Assembly (NCBI GenBank): GCA_905235225.1
Contig: CAJOKE010000005.1
Span: 27,291-91,290 of the forward strand
Length of the DNA stretch: 64,000 nt
Origin: Paludibacteraceae bacterium
GTDB taxonomy: Bacteria; Bacteroidota; Bacteroidia; Bacteroidales; Paludibacteraceae
Reading direction: 5' to 3'
The notes beneath the pieces were generated by a model. That model was not told where the DNA came from. It searched no databases and saw only the letters and a list, made by a program, of their open reading frames with translations. Below are positions 30,232 to 39,646 of the stretch, piece by piece; position 1 is the first letter of the stretch, and each line of letters starts with the position of its first letter. Both the position numbers and the translations under genes were made by a program.

Positions 30232-30262
30232 TTGCACATGTGCAATTTTTGTAGTACCTTTG
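30232..30262 (+). promoter_or_regulatory. Putative promoter with a 14-bp palindrome at the -33 element
   Basis: TTGCACATGTGCAA 30232-30245 containing -33 TTG; TACCTTTG -7 at 30255-30262. Confidence 0.65.
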
Positions 30263-30300
30263 CGCGGAAGTTAAGGAGAACGAGGGTGAGGGGGATGAAG

Positions 30301-30380
30301 GATGAGGAAGAAGAGGAGTGGGTGAGAATGAAGAGGAGAGGGTGAGGATGAAGCGGAAAGGGTAAAGATGAAGAGGAGAA
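30301..30380. repeat. 20-bp purine-rich tandem repeats, 4 units, inside a ~200-nt polypurine leader
   Basis: GATGAGGAAGAAGAGGAGTG / GGTGAGAATGAAGAGGAGAG / GGTGAGGATGAAGCGGAAAG / GGTAAAGATGAAGAGGAGAA. Confidence 0.75.
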
Positions 30381-30478
30381 GATGAATGAGGATGAAAGAT
30401 GAGGATAAGAACGAGGACAGGAAGGAGAATACAGAATATAGAAAATATAAAAGGAAAATATAGAAGGGAAAATATATC

Positions 30479-32590
30479 ATGAAAAGGCAAGGAATGTTAT
30501 TGGCAGGAATGGTGCTGAGTGTGTTATCCGTATTCGGGACAAGTACGACGTATATGTTCCGTTCGGCGGAGTGGCAAAGTTCGGTTGGTCCGGTGGTATG
30601 CGACGGTAAAAGTGACGGCTGGGTATGCGTGAAAGCCGGTGCGAGTTATGACGCGGGGCGTACATGGGCAGACGGGAGTCTTCACGGTGCGGGTATCAAA
30701 GTAGAAAAGGCGCAGAGCGGTGCGGGTGCGACATCCGTGATGGCGTTCGAGAAGGTCCGCAAGGTGATTGTGGATTTCTGTCTGAGCAGCAAAGGCAAAG
30801 GGGATATAACGATAGCAATCGGGGACACGGTGATGTCCGTGCCAGTCAGCAAATCAATGAAGACCAACGAGAGTGCGGACCTGAATGAGGAAGTGACATT
30901 TACGCTGCTGAGCGAGAAAAGCGGCAAGATAACGCTGAGCGTTGAGAACGTGACGAACAGTTCGGTTTATATCCGCAGTATCACCATCAAAGCGGACAAC
31001 GGGAGCGGGGAGGTGTTCAGCCACAATGTGTATCACCTTGTGACGGATGTGAACCAGCTTCAGGACAGCGACCTCATTATGATCGGCATCGCCGACGGGA
31101 AGACAAACAAGGCTTTGGGGTACTTTGACACGGATATAAGCAAGAACAATATCCATGCGGTGAATGCGACATATGACTCGGAGCGCGAGTATATCCGTGC
31201 GAACGAAGAGGTGACATATGTGCTTCGCAAGGCCGTGTCGGAGAAGGGCAAAGCGGCATGCTATACGATAATCGACCCCTATGCAGAGGCGTACCTTGTG
31301 GCGTCCGGCGGCAAGACGAAGAATGCGCTTCGGTTGTGGGACAAGCCGTATGACCCAACGACTTACGGCGACTACGGTTACTGGGATATACAGATAGCGT
31401 CCGATGGCACGGCGACGATCATGTGCCTCGGCAACTCGTTAGGCAAATACATCCAGTACAACCCGACGTTCGAGTTGTTCGGGTGCTACCAGCAAGAGAC
31501 AATGGGTGCGGTGAGCATTTACCGTCAGGAGGAAGAGAAAGACCCGAACCAGCCGATGATAGTAGCACCGATAGTGAACTGCGGCACAGCGGTGATGCGC
31601 GGTGTGAAGGAAATAGAAGGGAGCAAGACGATAGAAGTGAAAGCGAACAAACTGTCAGAAGACATCAGCGTGAGTCTGAAAGGCGGGACGGTGTTTGCGC
31701 TGAGCAGCGCGACCGTTGACCGCGACGGAGAGCAACTGACCATTATATATAAGGTGTCGGAAGCAGGGAAGTACTCGGATACATTAGTGCTGAGCAGCGG
31801 GGATGTGAAGGCGGAAGTGCCGGTGCATCTGACCGTAGCGCGCGAGTTGAGTATCGCGGAAGCCGTACAAAGCAAGGACTTCGAATATATATACCTCAAC
31901 CCCGTGACGGTGACGAAGAAATATGACCGCCAAGTGTATGTGCGCGACGCAAGCGGTGCGATGATGCTGTATGACGAAGGACCTGACGCGCAACGGTATG
32001 CGAAAGATTTGCAGAAAGGGCATGTGCTTCGCGGTGTTGAAGGCAAATACCAGAACTATTGGGGAGTGCCGGAACTGCACCTGATGGCTGCGCCGATGCA
32101 TGATGCGAAACCGGCTGAGTGTCTGCCGGATACGATGGTGGCGGCGGTCGATTCCGCGGATGTGTGCCGTTATGTGCTGTATGACAGTGTGGCGATTGTA
32201 TATGGCGAATTGGAAGCGGCGGACGGCATTGTCCTCTGGCCAGCCATTGAGGCGGAAGACGGGAATGTGCTGCTGAGCGAATGGTTCACGCTTGGCGACC
32301 AGAGCGAGAGTTTCTATGTGATAGAGGAGCGAATCAAGAACGGCGGCAGTTACCTGTACCGCGTGGAAGGAATCGTGTCGTACGATTACGATGAAGTCGT
32401 ACTGTACCCGACCATGATAACGCTATTAGATAATGAGCCTGAACCGGAACCTGAGCCGGAGCCGGATCCTGAAGGGATTGAAGATACACAAGTGATAGAA
32501 GGCACAGGTTACCGCATAGAGTTACGCAAAGGAATGATGGTCATCACGAACGGCGAGAAGTCGTATGACCTTGTCGGTCGCGAGCAATAA
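30479..32590 (+). CDS. Secreted protein of unknown function with EPEPEPEPDP linker and T9SS-like C-terminal motif
   Basis: Signal peptide MKRQGMLLAGMVLSVLSVFGTS; C-terminus EPEPEPEPDPEGIEDTQ...RIELRKGMMVITNGEKSYDLVGREQ. Confidence 0.75.
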   Translation: MKRQGMLLAGMVLSVLSVFGTSTTYMFRSAEWQSSVGPVVCDGKSDGWVCVKAGASYDAGRTWADGSLHGAGIKVEKAQSGAGATSVMAFEKVRKVIVDFCLSSKGKGDITIAIGDTVMSVPVSKSMKTNESADLNEEVTFTLLSEKSGKITLSVENVTNSSVYIRSITIKADNGSGEVFSHNVYHLVTDVNQLQDSDLIMIGIADGKTNKALGYFDTDISKNNIHAVNATYDSEREYIRANEEVTYVLRKAVSEKGKAACYTIIDPYAEAYLVASGGKTKNALRLWDKPYDPTTYGDYGYWDIQIASDGTATIMCLGNSLGKYIQYNPTFELFGCYQQETMGAVSIYRQEEEKDPNQPMIVAPIVNCGTAVMRGVKEIEGSKTIEVKANKLSEDISVSLKGGTVFALSSATVDRDGEQLTIIYKVSEAGKYSDTLVLSSGDVKAEVPVHLTVARELSIAEAVQSKDFEYIYLNPVTVTKKYDRQVYVRDASGAMMLYDEGPDAQRYAKDLQKGHVLRGVEGKYQNYWGVPELHLMAAPMHDAKPAECLPDTMVAAVDSADVCRYVLYDSVAIVYGELEAADGIVLWPAIEAEDGNVLLSEWFTLGDQSESFYVIEERIKNGGSYLYRVEGIVSYDYDEVVLYPTMITLLDNEPEPEPEPEPDPEGIEDTQVIEGTGYRIELRKGMMVITNGEKSYDLVGREQ

Positions 32591-32616
32591 AAAAGAGCCA
32601 TAAGTGATTATGGCTC
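32588..32616 (-). terminator. Rho-independent terminator of phoH, overlapping its stop codon
   Basis: GAGCCATAA-TCAC-TTATGGCTC followed by TTTTTT on the minus strand; phoH stop TAA at 32608-32610 lies in the stem. Confidence 0.75.
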
Positions 32617-33549
32617 AGTATGATGCTCGGCGTAGGCATCGACGATATGCTTGACCAGCGGGTGACGTACAATATCCTTTTGATTGAACTGCACAATAGC
32701 GATACCGCGAATATTGTGCAGTTTTTCTATGGCATCCTTCAAGCCGGACTTCTGGGTAGCAGGCAAGTCGATTTGCGTGAGGTCGCCGGTGACAATCATT
32801 TTGCCGTTAATGCCGAGGCGTGTGAGGAACATCTTGAGCTGTGCGGCGGTGGTGTTCTGCGCCTCGTCAAGGATAACGACAGCGTCAGCAAGCGTGCGTC
32901 CGCGCATGAAAGCAAGCGGTGCAATCTGGATTGTTCCGCGCTCGATGTATTCATTAAGTTTAGCGGTAGGCAGCATATCGGCAAGTGCGTCATAGAGCGG
33001 CTGCAGATAGGGGTCAATCTTCTCCTTGAGGTCACCTGGAAGGAAGCCGAGTTTCTCGCCCGCCTCGACAGCAGGGCGTGAGAGGATAATGCGCTTGACC
33101 TCATGGTTTTTGAGTGCGCGCACCGCCAAGGCGATTGCCGTATAAGTCTTACCGCTACCGGCTGGACCGATAGCGAAGAGGAGGTCGTTGTCGTCATAGG
33201 CATTGACGAGTGCCTGCTGGTTAAGTGAACGGGCGAGGACAGGTTTGCCGTTGACACCGTGCAGGATAAGGTTGTCCTGCGCAAACTCATGCGGGTGTTC
33301 GCCGTGTATGAGTTGGAGAATATGATTCTCGGTCAAGGTGTTATGCTGAATGCAGAACGATTCGATGGTATGGAGATTCCTGGCGAATCGTTCCACAGCT
33401 TCCTCAGAGCCGGAGACCTTAATCTGGTAGCCACGCGCAACGATGCGCACGTCGGGGTGCTGGTTCTTGAGGCAGATGATATTCTGGTTGTTGACGCCGT
33501 AGAAAGTAGCGGTGTCAAGAGTATCTTTCAGTTCGATAATTGATTCCAT
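32608..33549 (-). CDS. phoH: PhoH family ATPase
   Basis: FAIGPAGSGKTYTAIALAV, ILSRPAVEAGEKLGFLPGDL, VILDEAQNTTAAQLKMFLTRLG. Confidence 0.95.
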   Translation of the reverse strand: MESIIELKDTLDTATFYGVNNQNIICLKNQHPDVRIVARGYQIKVSGSEEAVERFARNLHTIESFCIQHNTLTENHILQLIHGEHPHEFAQDNLILHGVNGKPVLARSLNQQALVNAYDDNDLLFAIGPAGSGKTYTAIALAVRALKNHEVKRIILSRPAVEAGEKLGFLPGDLKEKIDPYLQPLYDALADMLPTAKLNEYIERGTIQIAPLAFMRGRTLADAVVILDEAQNTTAAQLKMFLTRLGINGKMIVTGDLTQIDLPATQKSGLKDAIEKLHNIRGIAIVQFNQKDIVRHPLVKHIVDAYAEHHTEP

Positions 33550-33926
33550 TCCTGAATGCTTGGTAAGAAAGCTATTTCATTGTTAGTGACATGGGCGAAA
33601 ACGGTCTGCGGTCCGTTATGAAGAATAAGATACGGTACATTGAGCTGGCGGTTATAGACGACTGCCTGGTCAAGTGTTTTCTGCGTGAGCGGAACCGTTT
33701 CCGCCTTGAACTCGATGAGAACCAATGGCGTCAGATCCTTCGTATAGACGATGGCGTCGGCGCGTTTGTTTTGCAAGGGGACTTCGACAGCAATGAGGTT
33801 CATCGGATAGCCGAAATGGTCTACGAGGCGGTGCAGAAAATTCTGCCGAACCCACTCTTCGGGAGTGAGCCGGACATATTTTCTGCGCCAGTCACAAAAG
33901 ACCTGTCCGTTTTGCGTCCGAATCAT
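33528..33926 (-). CDS. Stand-alone type I restriction R-subunit N-terminal-like (HSDR_N) nuclease-fold protein
   Basis: Start at MIRTQNGQVFCDW; EEWVRQNFLHRLVDHFGYP...RADAIVYTKDLTPLVLIEFKAE (D-ExK-like core). Confidence 0.75.
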   Translation of the reverse strand: MIRTQNGQVFCDWRRKYVRLTPEEWVRQNFLHRLVDHFGYPMNLIAVEVPLQNKRADAIVYTKDLTPLVLIEFKAETVPLTQKTLDQAVVYNRQLNVPYLILHNGPQTVFAHVTNNEIAFLPSIQEWNQLSN

Positions 33927-33939
33927 TACGCCCTGTATG

Positions 33940-35637
33940 TTACTTTTGCCAGTTATCTTTGAGCGAAGCAGTGCGGTTGAAGATGAGATGCTGCGGTGTG
34001 CTGTCATCATCAACGACGAAGTAGCCCTGTTTGAGGAACTGGAAGTGGTCCTGCACCTTAGCCTGAGCGAGTGAGGGTTCGACTTTCGCGGTTACGATTT
34101 TGAGGCTATCGGGGTTAAGGAGTTCACGGAAATCGCGCTCATCGGCAGATGGGTTCTCCACCGCGAAGAGGCGGTCATACAAGCGTACTTCGGCATCCAT
34201 AGCCGAGCTGCATTCCACCCAGTTGATGGTAGCTTTTGTTTTGCGGTTGCCGCCTTCGGTTCCGGATTTGGAATCAGGGTCATAGGTAGCAAAAACAGTT
34301 GTGATATTTCCGTTGGCATCCTTCTCGCAGCCGGTAGCCTGGATGATATATGAAGCCTTGAGTCTGACTTCGCGTCCGCCCGGGCTGAGACGATAGAACT
34401 TATTGTCCGCCTGCTCGAGGAAGTCAGCACGTTCGATATAGAGTTCCTTGGCAAAGCGCATTTCACGTGTACCCAGTTCGGGATGACCGTCGATATTCTC
34501 GGCAACGAGGATTTCCGGCTTGTCCGGAGATTCCGGGTAGTTGGTTATAATCAGCTTCACGGGATCGAAGATGGCACATACCCGCGGGGCGGTCTCTTTG
34601 AGATCCTCACGGATAGTGTGTTCCAGCAGTCCCTGGTCAATCATGCCCTCAACCTTGGTATAACCAATCTTATCCATGAAGGTTCTGATAGCGCGAGCCG
34701 TGTAGCCACGCCGGCGCAGTCCGCAAACAGTCGGCATACGCGGGTCATCCCAGCCGGCGACCAGTCCTTCTTTGACGAGTTGCAGCATTTTGCGCTTCGA
34801 CATGACTGTATAGGTAATATTGAGTCGGTTGAACTCGCGCTGTTTGGGGCGATAATCCGGTCCGTAGGGTGAAAGTCCGGCGAAGTTAGGTCCGGTGATC
34901 TGGTCAAGGAAGTAGTCATAAAGAGGACGGTGTACCTCAAACTCCAAGGTACAGATAGAGTGTGTAACGCCCTCGAAGTAGTCAGACTGTCCGTGTGCAA
35001 AATCGTACATGGGATAGACATTCCAGCGTCGCCCGGTTCTGTGGTGCGGATGGGAAGTGATGATACGGTACATAATCGGGTCGCGGAAGTGCATGTTGGG
35101 ATTCGCCATGTCAATCTTGGCACGCAGAACCATCTTTCCTTCCTCGATTTCACCATTCTGCATGGCTTGGAACAAGCGCAAGTTCTCCTCTACAGGACGG
35201 TCGCGATAAGGCGAAGCGACACCGGGTTCGGTAGGCGTGCCTTTCTGCTCGGCAATCTGTTCGGGGGTTTGCTCGTCCACATAGGCTTTACCTTCTTTTA
35301 TAAAGCGGATAGCAAGGTCATAGAGCTGCTCGAAATAGTCAGAGGCATAGAAGATCTTGCCCCATTTGAATCCGAGCCACGCGATGTCGCGCTCAATCGT
35401 CTCGACATACTCGGTATCTTCTTTGGCAGGGTTGGTATCGTCAAAACGCAGATTGCAGACACCGTTGTACTTCTCTGCGATACCGAAATCCATACATATC
35501 GCCTTGACGTGACCGATATGCAGGTAGCCGTTCGGCTCCGGCGGGAAACGTGTTTGGATACGACCGTTATTTACTCCTTCTGCAAGGTCTTTCTCTACGA
35601 TTTGCTCAATGAAATTGAGACTGCGTTCTTCTTCCAT
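33940..35637 (-). CDS. glnS: Glutaminyl-tRNA synthetase
   Basis: TRFPPEPNGYLHIGHVKAICMDFGIAEKYNG, VMSKRKMLQLV. Confidence 0.97.
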   Translation of the reverse strand: MEEERSLNFIEQIVEKDLAEGVNNGRIQTRFPPEPNGYLHIGHVKAICMDFGIAEKYNGVCNLRFDDTNPAKEDTEYVETIERDIAWLGFKWGKIFYASDYFEQLYDLAIRFIKEGKAYVDEQTPEQIAEQKGTPTEPGVASPYRDRPVEENLRLFQAMQNGEIEEGKMVLRAKIDMANPNMHFRDPIMYRIITSHPHHRTGRRWNVYPMYDFAHGQSDYFEGVTHSICTLEFEVHRPLYDYFLDQITGPNFAGLSPYGPDYRPKQREFNRLNITYTVMSKRKMLQLVKEGLVAGWDDPRMPTVCGLRRRGYTARAIRTFMDKIGYTKVEGMIDQGLLEHTIREDLKETAPRVCAIFDPVKLIITNYPESPDKPEILVAENIDGHPELGTREMRFAKELYIERADFLEQADNKFYRLSPGGREVRLKASYIIQATGCEKDANGNITTVFATYDPDSKSGTEGGNRKTKATINWVECSSAMDAEVRLYDRLFAVENPSADERDFRELLNPDSLKIVTAKVEPSLAQAKVQDHFQFLKQGYFVVDDDSTPQHLIFNRTASLKDNWQK

Positions 35638-35668
35638 AAGTGTATTCTGTTTTTCAAAAATTCAAGAC

Positions 35669-36442
35669 TTAATGTCCGCGGATGACCCCGCGTGGTGATG
35701 ATTTGACGAAGTTAACGATTTGATTCCGTGTCTCGCTTTCGGGAACGGTTTCAAGGATACGCTCGACCGCCTGCGACATGTTCAGCCCGCTTTGGTAAAG
35801 GATGCGGTAAATCATGTGGATGGACTCAATCTGTTCCTCGGAGAATCCTCTGCGGTGCAAACCGACGGAGTTCAATCCGCAGTAGCAAATGGGGTCCCTC
35901 CCCGCCAAGACATACGGGGGAACGTCCTTCAGCACCTTGGTGCCACCCTGAATCATGACATATGAGCCGACATGGCTGAACTGGTGAACCAACGTACCAC
36001 CGCCCAGAACGGCACAATCGTCCAAAACGACCTCTCCGGCAAGTTGGGTGAGGTTGGACATAATATTATGATTACCGACGGAACAGTCATGCGCCACATG
36101 GCAATACGCCATAATAAGGTTACCGTCACCGATGACGGTTTTACCCATGGAAGCGGTACCACGGTGAACAGTACAACATTCGCGGAAGACATTATTATCG
36201 CCGATAATGGTGTATGTCAATTCGCCATGGAACTTGAGGTCCTGAGGAACAGCTCCAATCACTGCCGAGGGGAAAATATGGCAGTTCTTACCAATACGGG
36301 TATGCGCACAAATTGTGGCATTAGCGTCCACCACTGTTCCGGCACCAATCTCGACATCATCGTCGATAAACACAAACGGTCCGATTTGGGCGGTCTCATC
36401 TATTTTTGCGTTCGGGTGAACGCAAGCTAAGGCATGTATCAT
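35669..36442 (-). CDS. lpxA: UDP-N-acetylglucosamine O-acyltransferase
   Basis: Hexapeptide repeats; HPNAKIDETAQIGPFVFIDDDVEIGAGTVVDANATI; located after lpxD-lpxC. Confidence 0.95.
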   Translation of the reverse strand: MIHALACVHPNAKIDETAQIGPFVFIDDDVEIGAGTVVDANATICAHTRIGKNCHIFPSAVIGAVPQDLKFHGELTYTIIGDNNVFRECCTVHRGTASMGKTVIGDGNLIMAYCHVAHDCSVGNHNIMSNLTQLAGEVVLDDCAVLGGGTLVHQFSHVGSYVMIQGGTKVLKDVPPYVLAGRDPICYCGLNSVGLHRRGFSEEQIESIHMIYRILYQSGLNMSQAVERILETVPESETRNQIVNFVKSSPRGVIRGH

Positions 36443-36471
36443 TATTATTTTAGCATTATATATTTACGATT

Positions 36472-37368
36472 TTATTTAATCATGCGGCGAAGTTGCTTGG
36501 CGCAAGCGGTGTTAAAGCCGTGTCCGGGGCAACGTGCCTCTATTTTGGCGCGAATACGCACCCCGACCAAAGCAAGGTCACCAATGACATCCAGGAGTTT
36601 GTGGCGTGAGGGTTCGTTCTCATACAAAAGCGGACTGAGATAGCCAAGTTTGGAAGCGTCCAAGTGCGGTTGGTTCAGTTTGTCCGTCATTTTATCCAAA
36701 ACCCGCTGGGATATCTGTTTATCATAGATAACCAAGGCATTATTGAGGTCACCGCCTTTAATAAGTCCGAGGCGGAGCAGCCATTCAATCTCTCTCAAGA
36801 AACAGAAGGTGCGCGCTTTGGCAATCTGCTCGGGATACAAGGTGATATCCGTCAATTCGGCATGCTGCTCGTGCAAGATAGGAGACGGATAATCCACATC
36901 AACCGCCACCTGATATTGGTCGGAAGGTGTCAGTGTCATTGTGCAACCCTTTCCGTTATCAAAACGGACAGGCTCGGTAATGATCCACTCTTTCGCGTCA
37001 GCCACCTGCTCCTGAATGCCTGCTTCAAGAATATGTTGGACAAAAGGTTTGGCACTACCATCCAAAATGGGAACTTCCGGCGCATCGACCTCAATAAGGC
37101 AGTTTGTAATCCCCAAGGCATACAAAGCAGACAACGCATGTTCCACCGTTGACACACGCCAATCACCATTCTCCAGAACAGTTCCGCGCCGTGTCTGGGT
37201 CACATAGTCCGCCAACGCCTCATAGGTCGGCTGTCCGGGCAAATCGGTACGGCAAATCCGAATACCGGAATTCTCCGGCGCGGGGCAGAACCGTGCGGTG
37301 ATAACGATACCGGTGTGCAGACCTTTGCCTGAAACGGTAAAATCCGATTTAAGTGTATGCTGTTTCAT
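36472..37368 (-). CDS. lpxC: UDP-3-O-acyl-N-acetylglucosamine deacetylase, not fused to FabZ
   Basis: Start at MKQHTLKSDFTVSGKGLHTG; VSTVEHALSALYALGITNCLIEVDAPEVPILDGSAKPF; ends ...RRMIK with no FabZ domain. Confidence 0.95.
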   Translation of the reverse strand: MKQHTLKSDFTVSGKGLHTGIVITARFCPAPENSGIRICRTDLPGQPTYEALADYVTQTRRGTVLENGDWRVSTVEHALSALYALGITNCLIEVDAPEVPILDGSAKPFVQHILEAGIQEQVADAKEWIITEPVRFDNGKGCTMTLTPSDQYQVAVDVDYPSPILHEQHAELTDITLYPEQIAKARTFCFLREIEWLLRLGLIKGGDLNNALVIYDKQISQRVLDKMTDKLNQPHLDASKLGYLSPLLYENEPSRHKLLDVIGDLALVGVRIRAKIEARCPGHGFNTACAKQLRRMIK

Positions 37369-38393
37369 TTGGAACTTGCAAGCCGGTTGACTTGTTTCAT
37401 AAGATCGGGCAACTGTTTGAATCCGATTGTCGATTTGCGCCATGCCAGGGCATCCATAGCAGGCGAACCCTGATACGTTCCGCCCTTACGGATGGATGAC
37501 GGCACACCTGTTTGGGCACCGAAGATACAATTATCCGCAATCTCGATATGCCCGTTGACGCCGACCTGTCCGGCAAGGATACAATGATTGCCGATAGTCG
37601 TTGAGCCTGCAATCCCGACCTGCGCGCAGAGGAAGCAGCTCTCGCCAATCTGAACATTATGCGCCACCTGAACGAGGTTATCGATTTTGGTATTGCGCTT
37701 GATGCGGGTCGAACCCATCATTGCACGGTCCACGGTTGTGTTAGCCCCGATTTCGACATCATCCTCAATGACCACATTGCCAATCTGCGGAATTTTCCGA
37801 TTCACCCCGTCAGCGTCCGGCTCAAAGCCGAAACCGTCACCGCCAACCACGACCCCGCCATGCAGGATACAATCCTTGCCGATCACACAGTTATAGTACA
37901 CTTTGACTCCGGCATAGAGGATGGTGTTGTCACCGATACTGACATTATCGCCGATATAACAATTCGGGTATATTTGAACGCCCTTTCCAAGGCGGACATT
38001 CTTTCCTATATACGCAAACGCGCCGACATAAGCGTCCTGCGGCACTTCCACTCCATCGCTAATATAGCATGGTTGCTCAATGCCCTGACGGGCAGGATTC
38101 ATTGCCTTGGCAACGAGTTGTAACAGCTGCGCCATGGCACCGCGGGCGTTTTCCACCAAAATAAGGCTAGCGGGAGAAACGGTCTGCTCCCAACTATCCT
38201 GCAAGTTCTTTGTCACCAATACGACAGAGGCACCCGTTGATTCCAATGCCGGCAAGTACTTCTCCTCACAAAGAAAAGACAACTGCCCTTCCCGAGCCGC
38301 CTCAATCGGACCGACATCATTCACTTTGCGGTTACCGTCACCTATCAATTTGCCGCCAAGCAGCATGGCTATTTGTTGTGCAGAAAATTCCAT
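37365..38393 (-). CDS. lpxD: UDP-3-O-(3-hydroxyacyl)glucosamine N-acyltransferase
   Basis: Hexapeptide repeats; GGDGFGFEPDADGVNRKIPQIGNVVIEDDVEIGANTTVDRAMMGSTRI. Confidence 0.95.
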   Translation of the reverse strand: MEFSAQQIAMLLGGKLIGDGNRKVNDVGPIEAAREGQLSFLCEEKYLPALESTGASVVLVTKNLQDSWEQTVSPASLILVENARGAMAQLLQLVAKAMNPARQGIEQPCYISDGVEVPQDAYVGAFAYIGKNVRLGKGVQIYPNCYIGDNVSIGDNTILYAGVKVYYNCVIGKDCILHGGVVVGGDGFGFEPDADGVNRKIPQIGNVVIEDDVEIGANTTVDRAMMGSTRIKRNTKIDNLVQVAHNVQIGESCFLCAQVGIAGSTTIGNHCILAGQVGVNGHIEIADNCIFGAQTGVPSSIRKGGTYQGSPAMDALAWRKSTIGFKQLPDLMKQVNRLASSK

Positions 38394-39646
38394 TACGCTC
38401 TAAATTGAAACAAATACAACTTTTTGGGTTTACGGGTCAACGACCTTAAGTCCAGTATCTCACTGGCGGAAGCAATATCACGCACCGTTCCGTCATTATA
38501 AAGAATATCGATTGAATCGTCCTTTTCGGAATAGGTATTGCTGGTGGACACATGTTCGACAAAGAAATAATGCGCGTCTTCCGGAGCAATACCCAGCACA
38601 TCCACATAGTGGCGTGACAGGACACCTTTTTCCTGTTCGGACAGCGGCTCCGTCAATAAGCGTCCACGGTACAATTTGCGATTGGTGAATGCCTCGGAAA
38701 GAAGCCGCAGCACGGCGTCATCACAAGACATCCAAGCCTTGATTGCAGACAGCACATCACTGTCGTCCAACAAAGCATATTGTTTCATCGCCTCGCTGCC
38801 CAAAGAAAAGTCTTTGGATGAAACATGGTTGTAGAGGAAATAATGCAATGACGGAGCGCAGAACAACTCAACACCACGGTCAGCCAGTTCCTTCGCACGC
38901 ATCAGTATCTTGATGAGCAGCTGTTCAGCCGCGACACTGGTCTTATGCAAGTAAACCTGCCAATACATCAAGCGGCGAGCAACGAGGAATTTCTCCACAG
39001 AGTAAATCCCCTTATACTCCACCACCAACCGGTCATCCACCACATTGAGCATTTTCAACAGACGCTCGCTTGCCACACGCCCTTCCTGAACGCCGCTGAA
39101 AAACGAATCGCGGCAGAGATAATCCATACGGTCCACGTCCAACTGGCTGGAGATAAGCTGGTGCAGGAAATGGCGTGGATACTGGTCCTTGAAAATAGCA
39201 ATAGCCAAGTCTAACGGACGCTGAGTCCATAGTTGCTGCTCGGTTTTGGAAGATAGGTCCAGATTTATCTGCTCCATCATGAGAAGCGATATTTCTTCAT
39301 GGGTGATTCCATCAACCAAAGTATGCTCCAATACATGCGAGAACGGTCCGTGTCCTATATCATGCAGCAAAATCGCCGCCATAGCACCGGTCATTTCACT
39401 TTCCGAAATAGTCACCCCCTTGCGGCGCATGGACAGCAAGCCCTCTTGCATAAGGTGCATAGCTCCAATAGAATGCAAAAAACGGGTGTGCATGGCACCC
39501 GGATAAACGAAGTTACTTAATCCGAGCTGACGGATACGACCGAGCCGCTGCACGTAAGGGTGCTGAAGCACGTCAAATAACAAATCGTTTGGTATAGTCA
39601 GGAACCCGAAAACCGGGTCATTGATAATCTTGTGCTTATTTACCAT
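38393..39646 (-). CDS. HD-domain phosphohydrolase (dNTPase-like)
   Basis: VYPGAMHTRFLHSIGAMHLM, ILLHDIGHGPFSHVLEHT, SSQLDVDRMDYLCRDSFFSGV. Confidence 0.9.
   Translation of the reverse strand: MVNKHKIINDPVFGFLTIPNDLLFDVLQHPYVQRLGRIRQLGLSNFVYPGAMHTRFLHSIGAMHLMQEGLLSMRRKGVTISESEMTGAMAAILLHDIGHGPFSHVLEHTLVDGITHEEISLLMMEQINLDLSSKTEQQLWTQRPLDLAIAIFKDQYPRHFLHQLISSQLDVDRMDYLCRDSFFSGVQEGRVASERLLKMLNVVDDRLVVEYKGIYSVEKFLVARRLMYWQVYLHKTSVAAEQLLIKILMRAKELADRGVELFCAPSLHYFLYNHVSSKDFSLGSEAMKQYALLDDSDVLSAIKAWMSCDDAVLRLLSEAFTNRKLYRGRLLTEPLSEQEKGVLSRHYVDVLGIAPEDAHYFFVEHVSTSNTYSEKDDSIDILYNDGTVRDIASASEILDLRSLTRKPKKLYLFQFRA

Noticed and set aside
29955-30245. Pro/Lys-rich minus-strand ORF (RPKVAQRSPKGRPKVTQRSP...)
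   Set aside because: Arises from translating the 11-bp array through three frames; no start context or conserved protein pattern.
30212-30490. Hydrophobic minus-strand ORF (FPFIFSIFCILLPVLVLILIF...)
   Set aside because: It is the reverse complement of the polypurine leader; codons such as TTC, CTC and TCC create a false TM-like translation.
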